Shown here piece by piece: positions 15,839 through 25,389 of a stretch of 64,000 nucleotides of DNA. Below the pieces are notes generated by a model. It was not told where the DNA came from. It saw only the letters and a list, made by a program, of their open reading frames with translations, and did not search any database. Position 1 is the first letter of the stretch. Every line of letters begins with the position of its first letter. Origin of the DNA: Nitrospira_D sp019636945 (lineage in GTDB: Bacteria; Nitrospirota; Nitrospiria; Nitrospirales; Nitrospiraceae); assembly GCF_047338595.1 (NCBI RefSeq), contig NZ_JBLFBO010000003.1, positions 186,001 through 250,000 of the forward strand, written 5' to 3'. Made by a program: the position numbers and the translations under genes.

Positions 15839-17473
15839 CTATTGGAGCGGAGGAACCACGCCTGCAAACTTCAAGAGATCCGTGATCTCGAAGTCATCGG
15901 GAGTGGCTGAGGGCAAGGTCGGCTTCCAGTTCTTGTTGACGGTGAGGTAGGAGTCTTTATCGGCTTTTAAGAGGCCGATAAAGACTTCGCCGACGATTCG
16001 GCTTCCCACCGGGCCCATCCGAAGACCGTTCTCGAATACCTCTGCTTCCTTGAGGATGTAGTACCAGAGAGGGGTGCTCTTATCCATGTTGAAGGGAGCC
16101 AGTTCCGCGAGCTGCGCAGGCGTCAAGACTCGGACGCCCATGACCCGCGCGATGGCTTGTCCGGATGGAATCCCAAAATTCACATGCCGCATGAGATTCC
16201 GAGAGGCCAATGATTGGACGCCGTCATTCGGCAAGCCTGGCGCCGGCACAGGTGAACCTGGGAGCAACATCAAGGGCGTCGACAGCTTGCTGTCGATCTT
16301 CTTATTGGGACGAAAGTTGACATCGTCGAACTTGAAGAAGGTCTGCCAGTCGACGAATCGGCGTGGTGCGCGCTTCCCCCCGCGAAGATCATTAGGGTCG
16401 TCACCCTCCTGAGCGGCTGACTCGGTGAAGATGAAGGCGAAGAACTCGTTTCCATCAGCTGCCCCGAAATTCACCCGATAACTCGGACGAATCTGGGAAT
16501 GGCCGAACCGATAGGCCGCTACCGCGAACTCGACGGGAATCAACGGCTCACGGCGTGGTGAGCGAAAGACCGAGTCCTGCGTCCGGTCGGTTACCCTGTA
16601 GAAGCGTGGACCGTTCCGCAAGATCTCATCCACTCGATCTTGTCCGATCGTCAGCGGCAGGAATTCATTGAGTACGATCCATTGATAGTGCCACCGTACT
16701 TGTTGCTGAGCCTCCTTGAACACGTCTTGAGCAGAACGGGTGACATTGGCTGGATCGGCACGTAACCGATCAACCACGGCATTGTGAAACTTCAGCATGG
16801 CCAGGTGAAATTGGCTGAGGAGGAGGTTTTCATCATTTCGGCTGTCTGCGATGATCGCATTATTGTTACTCGGATCGCGGGGTAGGTCGAATCGTTGAGC
16901 TCCATTCCGAGACAATGCTTCTGAGCCGAGAATAGCTTCCACCTTGAATTTGATGTCTCCGGAACTGGTATCGTACAGTTCAGGCGATCCTGTAGGACCA
17001 TTCCCGTACACACTGTCGAGGTCAAACTCGGCGGTTCGGAAATTGGTGGTTCGCCTGGGTTCGGTTCGCTCAAGCAGCGGCGCTTTTAATGCGAGGGTGA
17101 GATCATGGTCGAGGAACTGACCGAAGAAAGTGACTCCGGCGGTCATGTTCGGATTGTTGGGATTGTTCGGACTAAAGGTTGGCTCTGTAATCGACAGCTT
17201 TGGATCGCTCAGATTGTCCTCTGCGTCAAGGATGCTGCCTTTGACGCCAAGCTGCTTGGCTTGCTCTCGAGTTTCATCGGTCTGTGGCGCAAAGGGCGGG
17301 AGCCCTGGGAACATGCGGCTAAACACATCGTCTGGGAAACGGGGACGGGTCGGTCTCGTAACGGTGAGATTATTCTTTTCCGAGAGATCTTCTGCGGCAA
17401 GTACTTCCTCTACGGTGCCGGACAATACTCCGGCAAGGCCAAGAATGAGACACCCTGTCGCTCGAATGTGCAT
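15839..17473 (-). CDS. Secreted animal-type haem peroxidase
   Basis: A 544-residue protein with a signal peptide (residues 1-27, cut near LAA). It belongs to the animal haem-dependent peroxidase superfamily (peroxidasin-like), which is found in a minority of bacteria. The distal-site motif FGQFLDHDLTL lies at residues 117-127, with the Gln, Asp and His that contact haem and its calcium. Later landmarks are DSRNDENLLLSQFHLAMLKF, WHYQWIVLNEFLP and YRFGHSQIRPSYRVN, whose His is the expected proximal haem ligand. The enzyme uses hydrogen peroxide to oxidise halides or phenols outside the cytoplasm. It is monocistronic and convergent with the VOC-sigma fusion. Confidence 0.9.
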   Translation of the reverse strand: MHIRATGCLILGLAGVLSGTVEEVLAAEDLSEKNNLTVTRPTRPRFPDDVFSRMFPGLPPFAPQTDETREQAKQLGVKGSILDAEDNLSDPKLSITEPTFSPNNPNNPNMTAGVTFFGQFLDHDLTLALKAPLLERTEPRRTTNFRTAEFDLDSVYGNGPTGSPELYDTSSGDIKFKVEAILGSEALSRNGAQRFDLPRDPSNNNAIIADSRNDENLLLSQFHLAMLKFHNAVVDRLRADPANVTRSAQDVFKEAQQQVRWHYQWIVLNEFLPLTIGQDRVDEILRNGPRFYRVTDRTQDSVFRSPRREPLIPVEFAVAAYRFGHSQIRPSYRVNFGAADGNEFFAFIFTESAAQEGDDPNDLRGGKRAPRRFVDWQTFFKFDDVNFRPNKKIDSKLSTPLMLLPGSPVPAPGLPNDGVQSLASRNLMRHVNFGIPSGQAIARVMGVRVLTPAQLAELAPFNMDKSTPLWYYILKEAEVFENGLRMGPVGSRIVGEVFIGLLKADKDSYLTVNKNWKPTLPSATPDDFEITDLLKFAGVVPPLQ

Positions 17474-17800
17474 GCGAATTCCTCCTACATTGGAATGATG
17501 AACAATAGACCGTTCCTATGACGATCTCATGAAAAGCGTTTCTTGCTGCGATGGCCATCGCTGATCGATCGTGCATTTGAGCAAGAGTTGGGCCGCCATG
17601 CACGATCTAGGAATTTGGTAAAATCCCACACGAATGGATCGGATGGGTGAACACAGCCTGTATTGCTGTAGTCGAGTGCCAACGAATGAATGTTCCTAGC
17701 ATCAAGACCTGATTTCCTATGAATACAGGTAATACAGTGTACGGATGATGACTGAAGTCGCAGGTGTGAATAGTCTCGAAATCGTGAGGGGGGGCGAGCA
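17474..17800. other. Divergent intergenic region, 327 bp
   Basis: It lies between the starts of the peroxidase gene and the flavoprotein gene, so it must hold two divergent promoters. I could not pick convincing -35/-10 pairs. Reverse-strand frames across it run into the flavoprotein gene and look like shadows. Confidence 0.4.
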
Positions 17801-19033
17801 GTGGGATCGGTTATCATCATCGGAGGCGGACCGGCCGGCCTTATGGCGGCAGAAGCAGCCATAGCGGCAGGCGTCACGGTGGATGTCTATGACTCGATGC
17901 CGTCTGTAGGGCGAAAGTTTCTGCTGGCGGGAAAAGGCGGTCTGAATCTTACACATTCGGAGCCGATGGAATCTTTTCTCTCTCGCTATGGTGCGAGTCG
18001 GGCGTTGATCGAACCGGCGATCCGATCATTTCCTCCGTCGGCTCTGCAGGTATGGGCTCATGAACTGGGCGTGGGGACGTTTGTCGGGACGTCAGGACGG
18101 ATCTTTCCGGTCGATCTGAAAGCGGCGCCGCTCTTGCGCCTATGGCTTCGCCGGCTCAGACTGAATGGTGTTCGGTTTCATGTTCGACATCGATGGTGCG
18201 GCTGGGATGAGCAGGGGAGGCTACGTCTTCTCACAGCAGAAGGAATATCTCTTGCGCAGGCGGATGCGACGGTATTGGCGCTGGGCGGAGGCAGCTGGCC
18301 TCAACTTGGTTCAGATGCTGGATGGGTGAAACTTCTGTCCGAACGGCAGGTGCCGATCATACCGTTACAACCAGCCAATTGTGGTTTTAATATTCGGTGG
18401 AGCGAGCACTTTCGTGCGAAGTTTGCCGGACATCCCGTCAAGACAGTCGCACTTGTAGTAACGGGCAGGGATGGAACGACAATCCGTCGCATGGGAGAGT
18501 TTGTCATTACCGTGAACGGTGTGGAAGGTGGCATCGTATATATGGTTTCAGCGTCTGTGCGAGATACGATTGCCGTTGATGGTAGGGCGACTGTCTGGCT
18601 CGATCTCGCTCCTGATCAAACAGTGAAGCAGCTTGAGCACGATCTTTCTCGGCCACGCGGTAAACGGACCGTGGCCACGCACCTCAAACGGTGCGCCGGT
18701 ATCACAGGAGTGAAAGCTGGTCTTCTGCGTGAGGTTGCCCCGAACGATGTGTTCGCCGATCCTGCTCGCTTGGCGGCTGCGATAAAATCCCTTCCGCTCA
18801 TACTCGCGGCTCCTCGGCCTATCGAGGAAGCCATCAGTACGGCTGGCGGCCTCTCATTCGAGGCGCTTGATGACAACTTGATGGTGCGTTCCCTGCCAGG
18901 CGTGTTTTGTGCGGGAGAAATGTTGGATTGGGAGGCACCCACGGGAGGCTATCTGCTCACGGCTTGTCTTGCAACCGGCCGTCTTGCCGGAGGCAAGGCT
19001 GCACAATGGAGCAAGACTCCCGCGATGGGATAA
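17801..19033 (+). CDS. HI0933-family FAD-dependent oxidoreductase
   Basis: The gene starts at a GTG at 17801 after a G-rich ribosome-binding site (AGGGGGGGCGAGCA). The 410-residue product opens with SVIIIGGGPAGLMAAEAA, the FAD-binding dinucleotide loop, and continues with VGRKFLLAGKGGLNLTHSEP, diagnostic of the HI0933/BaiN-like flavoprotein family. The C-terminal FAD contact reads LPGVFCAGEMLDWEAPTGGY. The length and the LGGGSWPQLGSDAGW segment suit the shorter subgroup of this family. The physiological substrate is unknown; related proteins reduce steroid double bonds or act in tRNA or haem metabolism. No operon partner is evident. Confidence 0.88.
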   Translation: MGSVIIIGGGPAGLMAAEAAIAAGVTVDVYDSMPSVGRKFLLAGKGGLNLTHSEPMESFLSRYGASRALIEPAIRSFPPSALQVWAHELGVGTFVGTSGRIFPVDLKAAPLLRLWLRRLRLNGVRFHVRHRWCGWDEQGRLRLLTAEGISLAQADATVLALGGGSWPQLGSDAGWVKLLSERQVPIIPLQPANCGFNIRWSEHFRAKFAGHPVKTVALVVTGRDGTTIRRMGEFVITVNGVEGGIVYMVSASVRDTIAVDGRATVWLDLAPDQTVKQLEHDLSRPRGKRTVATHLKRCAGITGVKAGLLREVAPNDVFADPARLAAAIKSLPLILAAPRPIEEAISTAGGLSFEALDDNLMVRSLPGVFCAGEMLDWEAPTGGYLLTACLATGRLAGGKAAQWSKTPAMG

Positions 19034-19073
19034 ACGTACGGATACCGGTCTCAAGAACGTGCAGGGGATTGTC

Positions 19074-19787
19074 TTAGGTGAAGAGCCAGTTCCAGAATGT
19101 GGTGAGCCAGCTCAGGATCATGCCGATCCATGAGGTGTCTATCTCAGGGGGGTCCGCATTTATCGACGGTGCCGGTACCGATGGTGTGGAAGACGACAAA
19201 CTCGGTGAGGAAGGCGTTGGTTCCGTGAGCTGAGCCATGACTGGTTCCAGGGTCGGCGACGCTGATGGAGTAAATGGTTCAGCTGTCATGGCCGAGGTGG
19301 TGCCGGGCTCGTCCTCATCCACGGTCATCGGCAGAGGAGTCTGGGCATCTTCCCTCTCCTGTCTATACGTCGCGGCCGCGTTTTGCAACGATGCACTCTC
19401 ATGACGAAGGTCTGCGATCTTACGTGCAAGGCTCCAACTTTGGTTCATCAACGCCGCAACTTGTCCCTTGAGCGATGTGAGCATCGCCTCTGCTCGTTGT
19501 CTCATGGCCGGCAACTGCTCTTCTTCACGCTGGACGGCCGCGCGTAATTCAGCGGTCGTCGCGTCTTCACGCCGATTCGCGGCCTGCAGCCCGGCGATTT
19601 CCTGGTCAAGCTCCTTCACCTCGTCTCGAACCGATTCAAGTGCTCGCGTGTGTTCTTGTGTTTCGGCCTTGACTCGTTCGTAGGCGCTCCGACTCACGCA
19701 GCCAATCTCCGTGAAGAGGGCTCCCGCCAGCACGCACGCAGTGATCCGTTGAAGTACTGCTGAGACTGTGACGGTAGGGGGTGTCAT
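19074..19787 (-). CDS. Coiled-coil lipoprotein
   Basis: The start is set at the ATG at 19787 (MTPPTVTVSAVLQ) rather than further upstream, because it gives a normal lipoprotein signal ending in the lipobox FTEIGC (Cys30). Residues 35-150 are a long coiled coil (QEHTRALESVRDEVKELDQE, RREDATTAELRAAVQREEEQ). Residues 155-225 are a Pro/Ser/Thr-rich linker and the last 22 residues (WIGMILSWLTTFWNWLFT) are strongly hydrophobic and aromatic, possibly a second membrane contact. The shape resembles envelope-spanning lipoproteins that keep distance between membranes; the specific role is unknown. Confidence 0.75.
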   Translation of the reverse strand: MTPPTVTVSAVLQRITACVLAGALFTEIGCVSRSAYERVKAETQEHTRALESVRDEVKELDQEIAGLQAANRREDATTAELRAAVQREEEQLPAMRQRAEAMLTSLKGQVAALMNQSWSLARKIADLRHESASLQNAAATYRQEREDAQTPLPMTVDEDEPGTTSAMTAEPFTPSASPTLEPVMAQLTEPTPSSPSLSSSTPSVPAPSINADPPEIDTSWIGMILSWLTTFWNWLFT

Positions 19788-19925
19788 AGGCCTTGCCTCA
19801 TGGGTGAGTCTGACCAGAAGCACTCGTGCCGGGTTGTGTGGTTGGGTCGATGTGGAGCTGGGCGTCGTGTCGCAAAAAGCGATGGATTTTTCACGATGCT
19901 AAGGATGTACATAGATTGGGGGTGC

Positions 19926-20600
19926 ATGTCAACCCACTCGGTACTGGACAAAATGGCTGCTTGGACAACCTGGGTCCGTTTTGCGTACCATGTGGCCATC
20001 ATGGAATTTGAGCAGCCTCTATCCGTCAGACTCCCAGCGGAGTGTGAAGGTCCCTTACTCGAACGGTTCCTCAAGGCGGAGGCGATGGCCCTGTGGACGG
20101 TGCGATCCGCCCGACAGCAGAACGTACCGGCAAACGTCTACAGCTTTCTCAGAAAACATGAAGAAGATGAGCAAAAACATCTGGCCCAGTTTGAGTCGTT
20201 GATCGGTCGTCAACCTCGTGAACGTGATCGTCTTCCCTCTGTCCCGGGACAATGGCCAGCGTTAGCGGTTCAGATCTACGGGTATGAGTCGTTGGGGTTG
20301 GAATTCGCTCGTCTCCTGTTGATGCTGCGACCGGATCTCGCGTCAATTCTTGAAGACGAGGTGGTGCATGTTGGTTTTTTCGAACGGGAGGTTCGACGCA
20401 TTCTCTGTGGGGATTCCCATGCTGCTGAACAGGCCTGCGCGTCGGCACGGGCCTGGTGGCGGAGACTGCCGAGAACCGTCGGCCGCTACTTGGAAGCGGA
20501 CGTGCTTGATCCCTTTCGGGAACACCTGACGGTGCATATTCTGGTGGCGATCGAACGGAGATTTGTGGAGACGGGGTTGTTGAAAATGGAGCTGCGCTGA
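19926..20600 (+). CDS. Ferritin-like di-iron protein
   Basis: Several in-frame starts exist. The ATG at 19926 (MSTHSVLDKMAAWTTWV) is chosen because TGGGGGTG lies just upstream and the domain begins soon after. About 224 residues are predicted, almost all helical. Two carboxylate-histidine motifs are visible: EEDEQKHLAQFE and LEDEVVHVGFFE, each with ExxH spacing, and a further acidic helix is FLKAEAMALWTV. These fit a four-helix ferritin-like di-iron fold, but whether it stores iron, destroys peroxide or oxidises a substrate cannot be said. It is convergent with accA. Confidence 0.7.
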   Translation: MSTHSVLDKMAAWTTWVRFAYHVAIMEFEQPLSVRLPAECEGPLLERFLKAEAMALWTVRSARQQNVPANVYSFLRKHEEDEQKHLAQFESLIGRQPRERDRLPSVPGQWPALAVQIYGYESLGLEFARLLLMLRPDLASILEDEVVHVGFFEREVRRILCGDSHAAEQACASARAWWRRLPRTVGRYLEADVLDPFREHLTVHILVAIERRFVETGLLKMELR

Positions 20601-20609
20601 TGGGGATGA

Positions 20610-21581
20610 TTACGTCTGTTCGACAAGGAGGCCGGTCACAGCTCCCATGCGACGATATTTCTGCTCTCGTTGCGCGACGAGTTGATCGACCGGCAGGTCA
20701 AGCAGCTCAAATAGTTGGTTGGTGAGGGTCTTCCCGACGAGATCGTAGATCGCCACGGGCTCGCGGTGCGCACCTCCCAGGGGTTCGGGCACGATCGTGT
20801 CGATCACGCCAAGGTCCAGCAGGTCCTGCGCAGTCATTTTCAGTGCTGAGGCGGCTGTCTGAACTTTTTCCGGGCTGTCCCATAGAATGGCGGCACATCC
20901 CTCCGGGGAAATCACGGAATAGACCGAATGTTCCAGCATCAGGACACGGTCTGCAACGCCGAGCGCCAAGGCTCCTCCGCTTCCACCTTCACCGATGACG
21001 ACCGAAATGATCGGGACGGTCAACCGAGACATGACGAACAAGTTCCGCGCAATGGCTTCAGCTTGTCCACGCTCTTCGGCACCGATTCCAGGGTAGGCCC
21101 CCGGCGTGTCGATAAAGGTCAGAATCGGGCGATTGAACTTTTCCGCGAGTTTCATGAGCCGGAGGGCTTTCCGGTATCCTTCAGGATTGGGCATCCCGAA
21201 ATTTCGTTGCATGCGTTCTTTAAGGGTCTTGCCTTTTTGATGGCCGATTATCATCACCGGTCGGTCATTAAATCGGGCAAACCCGCCGACGATAGCCCGG
21301 TCATCTCCGTAGACTCGGTCGCCATGAAGCTCAAGAAAGTCTCGCGTCAGCTCACGAATATAGTCGAGTGTGCTGGGTCGTTGAGGATGACGAGCGAGCT
21401 GTGTTCTCTGCCAGGGACTCAGGTTCTTATACAGCTCGTGTTCGGCCTGCGCCAGCTTGGCCCGAAGCTTTCGGATATCGTTTTGGGAGCTGGCTTTCCC
21501 CCCGGTTGCCGCAGCAGAGAGCTTCTCGATTTTCTCTTCAATTTCGCGGAGCGGCTTTTCAAATTCGAGGTAGTCTCGCAT
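20610..21581 (-). CDS. accA: Acetyl-CoA carboxylase carboxyltransferase subunit alpha
   Basis: The 323-residue length is standard for AccA, which with AccD transfers the carboxyl group from biotin-BCCP to acetyl-CoA in the first step of fatty-acid synthesis. The N-terminal helical region (YLEFEKPLREIEEKIEKL) is followed by the carboxyltransferase fold with DYIRELTRDFLELHGDR, PILTFIDTPGAYPGIGAEER and GEGGSGGALALGVADRV. The gene lies 66 bp downstream of dnaE on the same strand, a common arrangement, and the two are probably co-transcribed. Confidence 0.97.
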   Translation of the reverse strand: MRDYLEFEKPLREIEEKIEKLSAAATGGKASSQNDIRKLRAKLAQAEHELYKNLSPWQRTQLARHPQRPSTLDYIRELTRDFLELHGDRVYGDDRAIVGGFARFNDRPVMIIGHQKGKTLKERMQRNFGMPNPEGYRKALRLMKLAEKFNRPILTFIDTPGAYPGIGAEERGQAEAIARNLFVMSRLTVPIISVVIGEGGSGGALALGVADRVLMLEHSVYSVISPEGCAAILWDSPEKVQTAASALKMTAQDLLDLGVIDTIVPEPLGGAHREPVAIYDLVGKTLTNQLFELLDLPVDQLVAQREQKYRRMGAVTGLLVEQT

Positions 21582-21647
21582 GGACGTCGATCAATTCCTT
21601 GCAGCGATTGTGGACCGATCGTGGTTGAGTCCCACTAGTATTGGTTC

Positions 21648-24600
21648 CTACGATAGCAAAGAAAGGGCCCCTTTGCCTAGTACTTCCTCGACATCCGACA
21701 TGAAATGGTCGCTAGGGCAGACGGTCAGGTTGGGGAGGGGATTGGTCTCCGCTTCCAAAAGTGCCTCTGTTCGAAACAGCATGGAGACGGTGGTGCTGCC
21801 AGGATGCCGGCGGAAGATATCGGCCAAGCGAGGCAATTGCTCCCGCACATCCGGGTGATCCGTGAGCCGAATGCGGATCCGTTTGATGGATTGAGTTTGA
21901 ACGTCAGCTAATGGTTCAATTTTGCTTCCACGAAGCTTGGTTCCCTTATCGCCACGATCAATCGTTCCAGTAATACGTACGATGTGTTCCGGTGTCATCA
22001 TCTCACCGGCCGTCTTGAACAAATCCGGGAACACGATGACTTCCGTAGTTCCTTGCAGATCTTCGATCGTGAGATAGGCCATACGATCGCCTTTCTTCGT
22101 CAGCATGGATTTGACGGTGGCGATGACCCCGCAGATCTTGACCTCACTCCCATCGGCACAATCTTTCAATCCCGTCGTCGTCGTAGTGGACAAGGCGCCC
22201 AGCATTGCTTCGTACCGCGTCAATGGGTGGGCGGAAATATAGAAACCGGTGAGTTCGCGTTCGTATTTTAATCGTTGAGCTTGATCCCATTCTGCGACCG
22301 ACGGCAACGGCGGGATCGGTAAAGGAGCGGACATCCCGTGCCCAGTCATCTCCTCGCCGAAGATACTGATCTGACCACATTCACGCTCGCGCTGAGCCGC
22401 GGCTCCTTCCTCCACCGCATGGTCCAGTACGGCCATGAGTTGTGACCGCCTGGCGCCGGTGGAATCAAAGGCACCGGCTTTGATCAGGCCCTCCAACATC
22501 CGCTTGTTGACTTTGTGGAGATCAACTCGTCGGCAGAAGTCGAAGAAGGAGCTGAAGGATCCCGTCTGAGTCCGCACGTCCAGGACGGATTCCACGGCGC
22601 CTTCACCGACATTCTTAATGGCGGCCAACCCGAATCGAATGGCTCCCTCGGCGACGGCAAAATGCTTTTGGCTGGCATTGACATCGGGGCCCAATACTTT
22701 GATCCCCAAATCTCGACATTCTGTAAAATAGCCGACCAATTTGTCTTGATTGCCCATATCGGTCGTCATGAGGGCCGCCATGAATTCGGTTGGGTAGTGC
22801 GTTTTGAGATACGCCGTCTGGTAACATACGACGGCATAGGCCGCCGCATGCGATTTATTGAACCCGTAGCCGGCGAATTTTTGAATCAATTCGTACAGCT
22901 TCTCGGCTTTTTTCTCGGGGATCTTGTTCTCTTTCGCGCCGTCGAGGAATTTGACGCGCAATTTTTCCATTTCCTCGGGCTTCTTCTTCCCCATCGCCCG
23001 GCGCAGGATATCGGCTTGTCCCAATGAAAAGCCGGCAACCTTGTTGGCGATCGCCATCACTTGCTCTTGATAGACGATCACCCCATAGGTGTCCTTGAGG
23101 ATCGGTTCCAATTCCGGAACCTCGTAGGTAATCGTCACCTTCCCCTGTTTTCGCTTGATGAAGTCGGGAATAAGATCCATGGGCCCCGGTCGATAGAGCG
23201 CGATAATGGCGATGATGTCTTCAAACCGGTCGGGCTTCAGTCCCGTGAGCAAATCCCGCATCCCGGAGCTTTCCAGCTGGAACAAGCCGGTGGTTTTCCC
23301 CGAACTCAACAGCGCAAACGTGGACGGGTCATCAAACGAGACCTGATCAATGACAAGTGGTGGTGCGTCGGGATGAGTGTCATTGATCAGGGTTTCGGCC
23401 CGCCGGATCATCGTGAGGGTTTTGAGTCCAAGGAAATCGAATTTCACGAGCCCGATTTTCTCGACATCTCCCATTGAATACTGAGTCACCACTTCGTCGT
23501 TGGCCCCCTTATAGAGCGGCACGTGGTCGGTGAGGGGGCCTTCGGAGATGACAATGCCGGCCGCATGTGTCGAGGCGTGACGCGCAAGGCCTTCGAGTGA
23601 CTGCGCATTGGCCATCAGTTCCTTGATCTTGAGGTCCGTGTCGACCAACTCACGTAAGCGAGGTTCGATCTCCAGGGCTTGCTGGAGAGAGATGTTCAAC
23701 TGGTTGGGAATGAGCTTGGCGACCTTGTCCGCGTCTGCGTACGACATCTCCAGCACACGTCCGACATCGCGGATAGCGGCTTTAGCTCCGAGCGTCCCGA
23801 AGGTAATGATCTGAGCCACATGGTCGGTGCCGTACTTGTCTACCACATAATTGATGACTTCCCCGCGACGATCCATGCAGAAGTCCATATCGATATCAGG
23901 CAGCGAGACACGCTCGGGATTCAAGAAACGTTCGAATAAGAGGGTGTACACCAATGGATCAAGATCCGTAATCCGAAGCGCATACGCCGCGAGACTTCCG
24001 GCTGCAGAACCCCGCCCTGGTCCTACCGGAATGCCGCGTGATCGGGCAAATCGAATGATATCCCACACAATGAGGAAATAGCCGGCAAACCCCATCGAAC
24101 AGATGACCATGAGTTCTTCACGAAGGCGCTGGTCGTAGACCGCCGAGGCAATGTGACTGGGGCGTTCCTTGAGCCGTGCTTGGAGGCCCGTCAGCGCGAG
24201 ATGCTCGAGATAGGACTCGCGGTCCTTGAATCCGTCCGGAATTCGGTATTGCGGGAGGTAGGTTTTGTTTAAGGGAAGGTCGAGCGCACAATGATCCGCG
24301 ATGCGGCAGGTATTCATCACCGCGTCTGGAAATTCCGCGAATGCCGGAGCGATTTCATCGGTGGATTTCACATACAGCTGGTCCGTGTCAAACTTCATCC
24401 GGTGTGGATCGCTGACCGTTTTCCCTGTTTGCAGGCAGAGCATGAGCTCATGGGGACGCGCGTCTTCCTTGTTCAGGTAATGACAATCGTTGGTCCCGGC
24501 CATCGGGATCCCGAGTTTCTTATGGATTTCCACGAGGCCGGCATTTGCGATGCGCTGATGGTCGAGTCCGTTCGCCTGTACTTCCAGGTAGAAATGGTCC

Positions 24601-25112
24601 TTCCCGAAGATCTCCTGAAATTCTCCCGCTACCGCCATGGCGCCATCCATATCGCTCTGGCCGATGAGATAGGGAATTTCACCGCTCAAGCAACCAGAGA
24701 GGGCGATGATGCCATCGTGATGGAGCTTTAATAATTCCTTGTCGATTCGTGGCTTATAATAGAACCCCTCAAGATATCCTTTACTGACCAGCTTGATAAG
24801 ATTCTGATATCCGGTCAGATTTCTTGCCAGCAGAATCAGATGATAATAGTCGTTATGTGCAAGCCCACTATCCTTTTTGGCATGTCGGCTGCCTAACGCC
24901 ATATAGGCTTCGCAGCCGATAATCGGCTTGACCCCCACCTCTTTTGCTTTGCGATAAAACTCAACAGCCCCGAACATGTTGCCATGGTCGGTCATCGCGA
25001 CGGCCGGCTGGTTGAACGACTTGATTTGGCGCACCAGTGGATCAATCTGATTGGCGCCGTCGAGCAGGCTGAATTGTGTGTGAAGATGAAGGTGAACGAA
25101 AGAAGATGCCAC
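21648..25112 (-). CDS. dnaE: DNA polymerase III subunit alpha
   Basis: A 1154-residue replicative polymerase catalytic subunit starting at a GTG (25112). The N-terminal PHP domain occupies about residues 1-280 (FVHLHLHTQFSLLDGANQ, AVAMTDHGNMFGAVEFY). The palm motif with two catalytic aspartates is VSLPDIDMDFCMDRRG near residue 400. The finger and helix-hairpin-helix regions follow (IALYRPGPMDLIPDFI, GYGFNKSHAAAYAVVCYQTA), and an OB-fold starts near residue 990 (VKICGVIATVKSMLTKKGDR). The length and domain order match DnaE1. accA follows on the same strand. Confidence 0.98.
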   Translation of the reverse strand: MASSFVHLHLHTQFSLLDGANQIDPLVRQIKSFNQPAVAMTDHGNMFGAVEFYRKAKEVGVKPIIGCEAYMALGSRHAKKDSGLAHNDYYHLILLARNLTGYQNLIKLVSKGYLEGFYYKPRIDKELLKLHHDGIIALSGCLSGEIPYLIGQSDMDGAMAVAGEFQEIFGKDHFYLEVQANGLDHQRIANAGLVEIHKKLGIPMAGTNDCHYLNKEDARPHELMLCLQTGKTVSDPHRMKFDTDQLYVKSTDEIAPAFAEFPDAVMNTCRIADHCALDLPLNKTYLPQYRIPDGFKDRESYLEHLALTGLQARLKERPSHIASAVYDQRLREELMVICSMGFAGYFLIVWDIIRFARSRGIPVGPGRGSAAGSLAAYALRITDLDPLVYTLLFERFLNPERVSLPDIDMDFCMDRRGEVINYVVDKYGTDHVAQIITFGTLGAKAAIRDVGRVLEMSYADADKVAKLIPNQLNISLQQALEIEPRLRELVDTDLKIKELMANAQSLEGLARHASTHAAGIVISEGPLTDHVPLYKGANDEVVTQYSMGDVEKIGLVKFDFLGLKTLTMIRRAETLINDTHPDAPPLVIDQVSFDDPSTFALLSSGKTTGLFQLESSGMRDLLTGLKPDRFEDIIAIIALYRPGPMDLIPDFIKRKQGKVTITYEVPELEPILKDTYGVIVYQEQVMAIANKVAGFSLGQADILRRAMGKKKPEEMEKLRVKFLDGAKENKIPEKKAEKLYELIQKFAGYGFNKSHAAAYAVVCYQTAYLKTHYPTEFMAALMTTDMGNQDKLVGYFTECRDLGIKVLGPDVNASQKHFAVAEGAIRFGLAAIKNVGEGAVESVLDVRTQTGSFSSFFDFCRRVDLHKVNKRMLEGLIKAGAFDSTGARRSQLMAVLDHAVEEGAAAQRERECGQISIFGEEMTGHGMSAPLPIPPLPSVAEWDQAQRLKYERELTGFYISAHPLTRYEAMLGALSTTTTTGLKDCADGSEVKICGVIATVKSMLTKKGDRMAYLTIEDLQGTTEVIVFPDLFKTAGEMMTPEHIVRITGTIDRGDKGTKLRGSKIEPLADVQTQSIKRIRIRLTDHPDVREQLPRLADIFRRHPGSTTVSMLFRTEALLEAETNPLPNLTVCPSDHFMSDVEEVLGKGALSLLS

Positions 25113-25265
25113 GAACGGTAAACCTCGTTACGCGATTGTAGTCAGGGTGAACTGAGGAGTCAATGGCGGTTCGTGGTTGTGAGGCGGAGCCCACACTGCT
25201 CACGAGGGCTTCGCGAACAGCCGCCGATACGCGACGACGGTATTTGTTATTCGTTCCTTCGATCC

Positions 25266-25350
25266 TGAGTTTCAGCGTTCAGGTACAAAGTCTCGTATTG
25301 TGCAGACACCAAGAATCTGAAACCTAAAAGATGAAACATGGAACCGTTGG
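25266..25350. repeat. Dispersed intergenic GTTTCA/TGAAAC repeat, degenerate copy
   Basis: The gap contains GAGTTTCAGCGTTCAGGT and then CTGAAACCTAAAAGATGAAAC, a degraded version of the paired motifs at 43302 and 48078. Confidence 0.4.
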
Positions 25351-25389
25351 CCGGAAGGCTTTATAAAGTGTATCGTCCAAGCGTGTATG

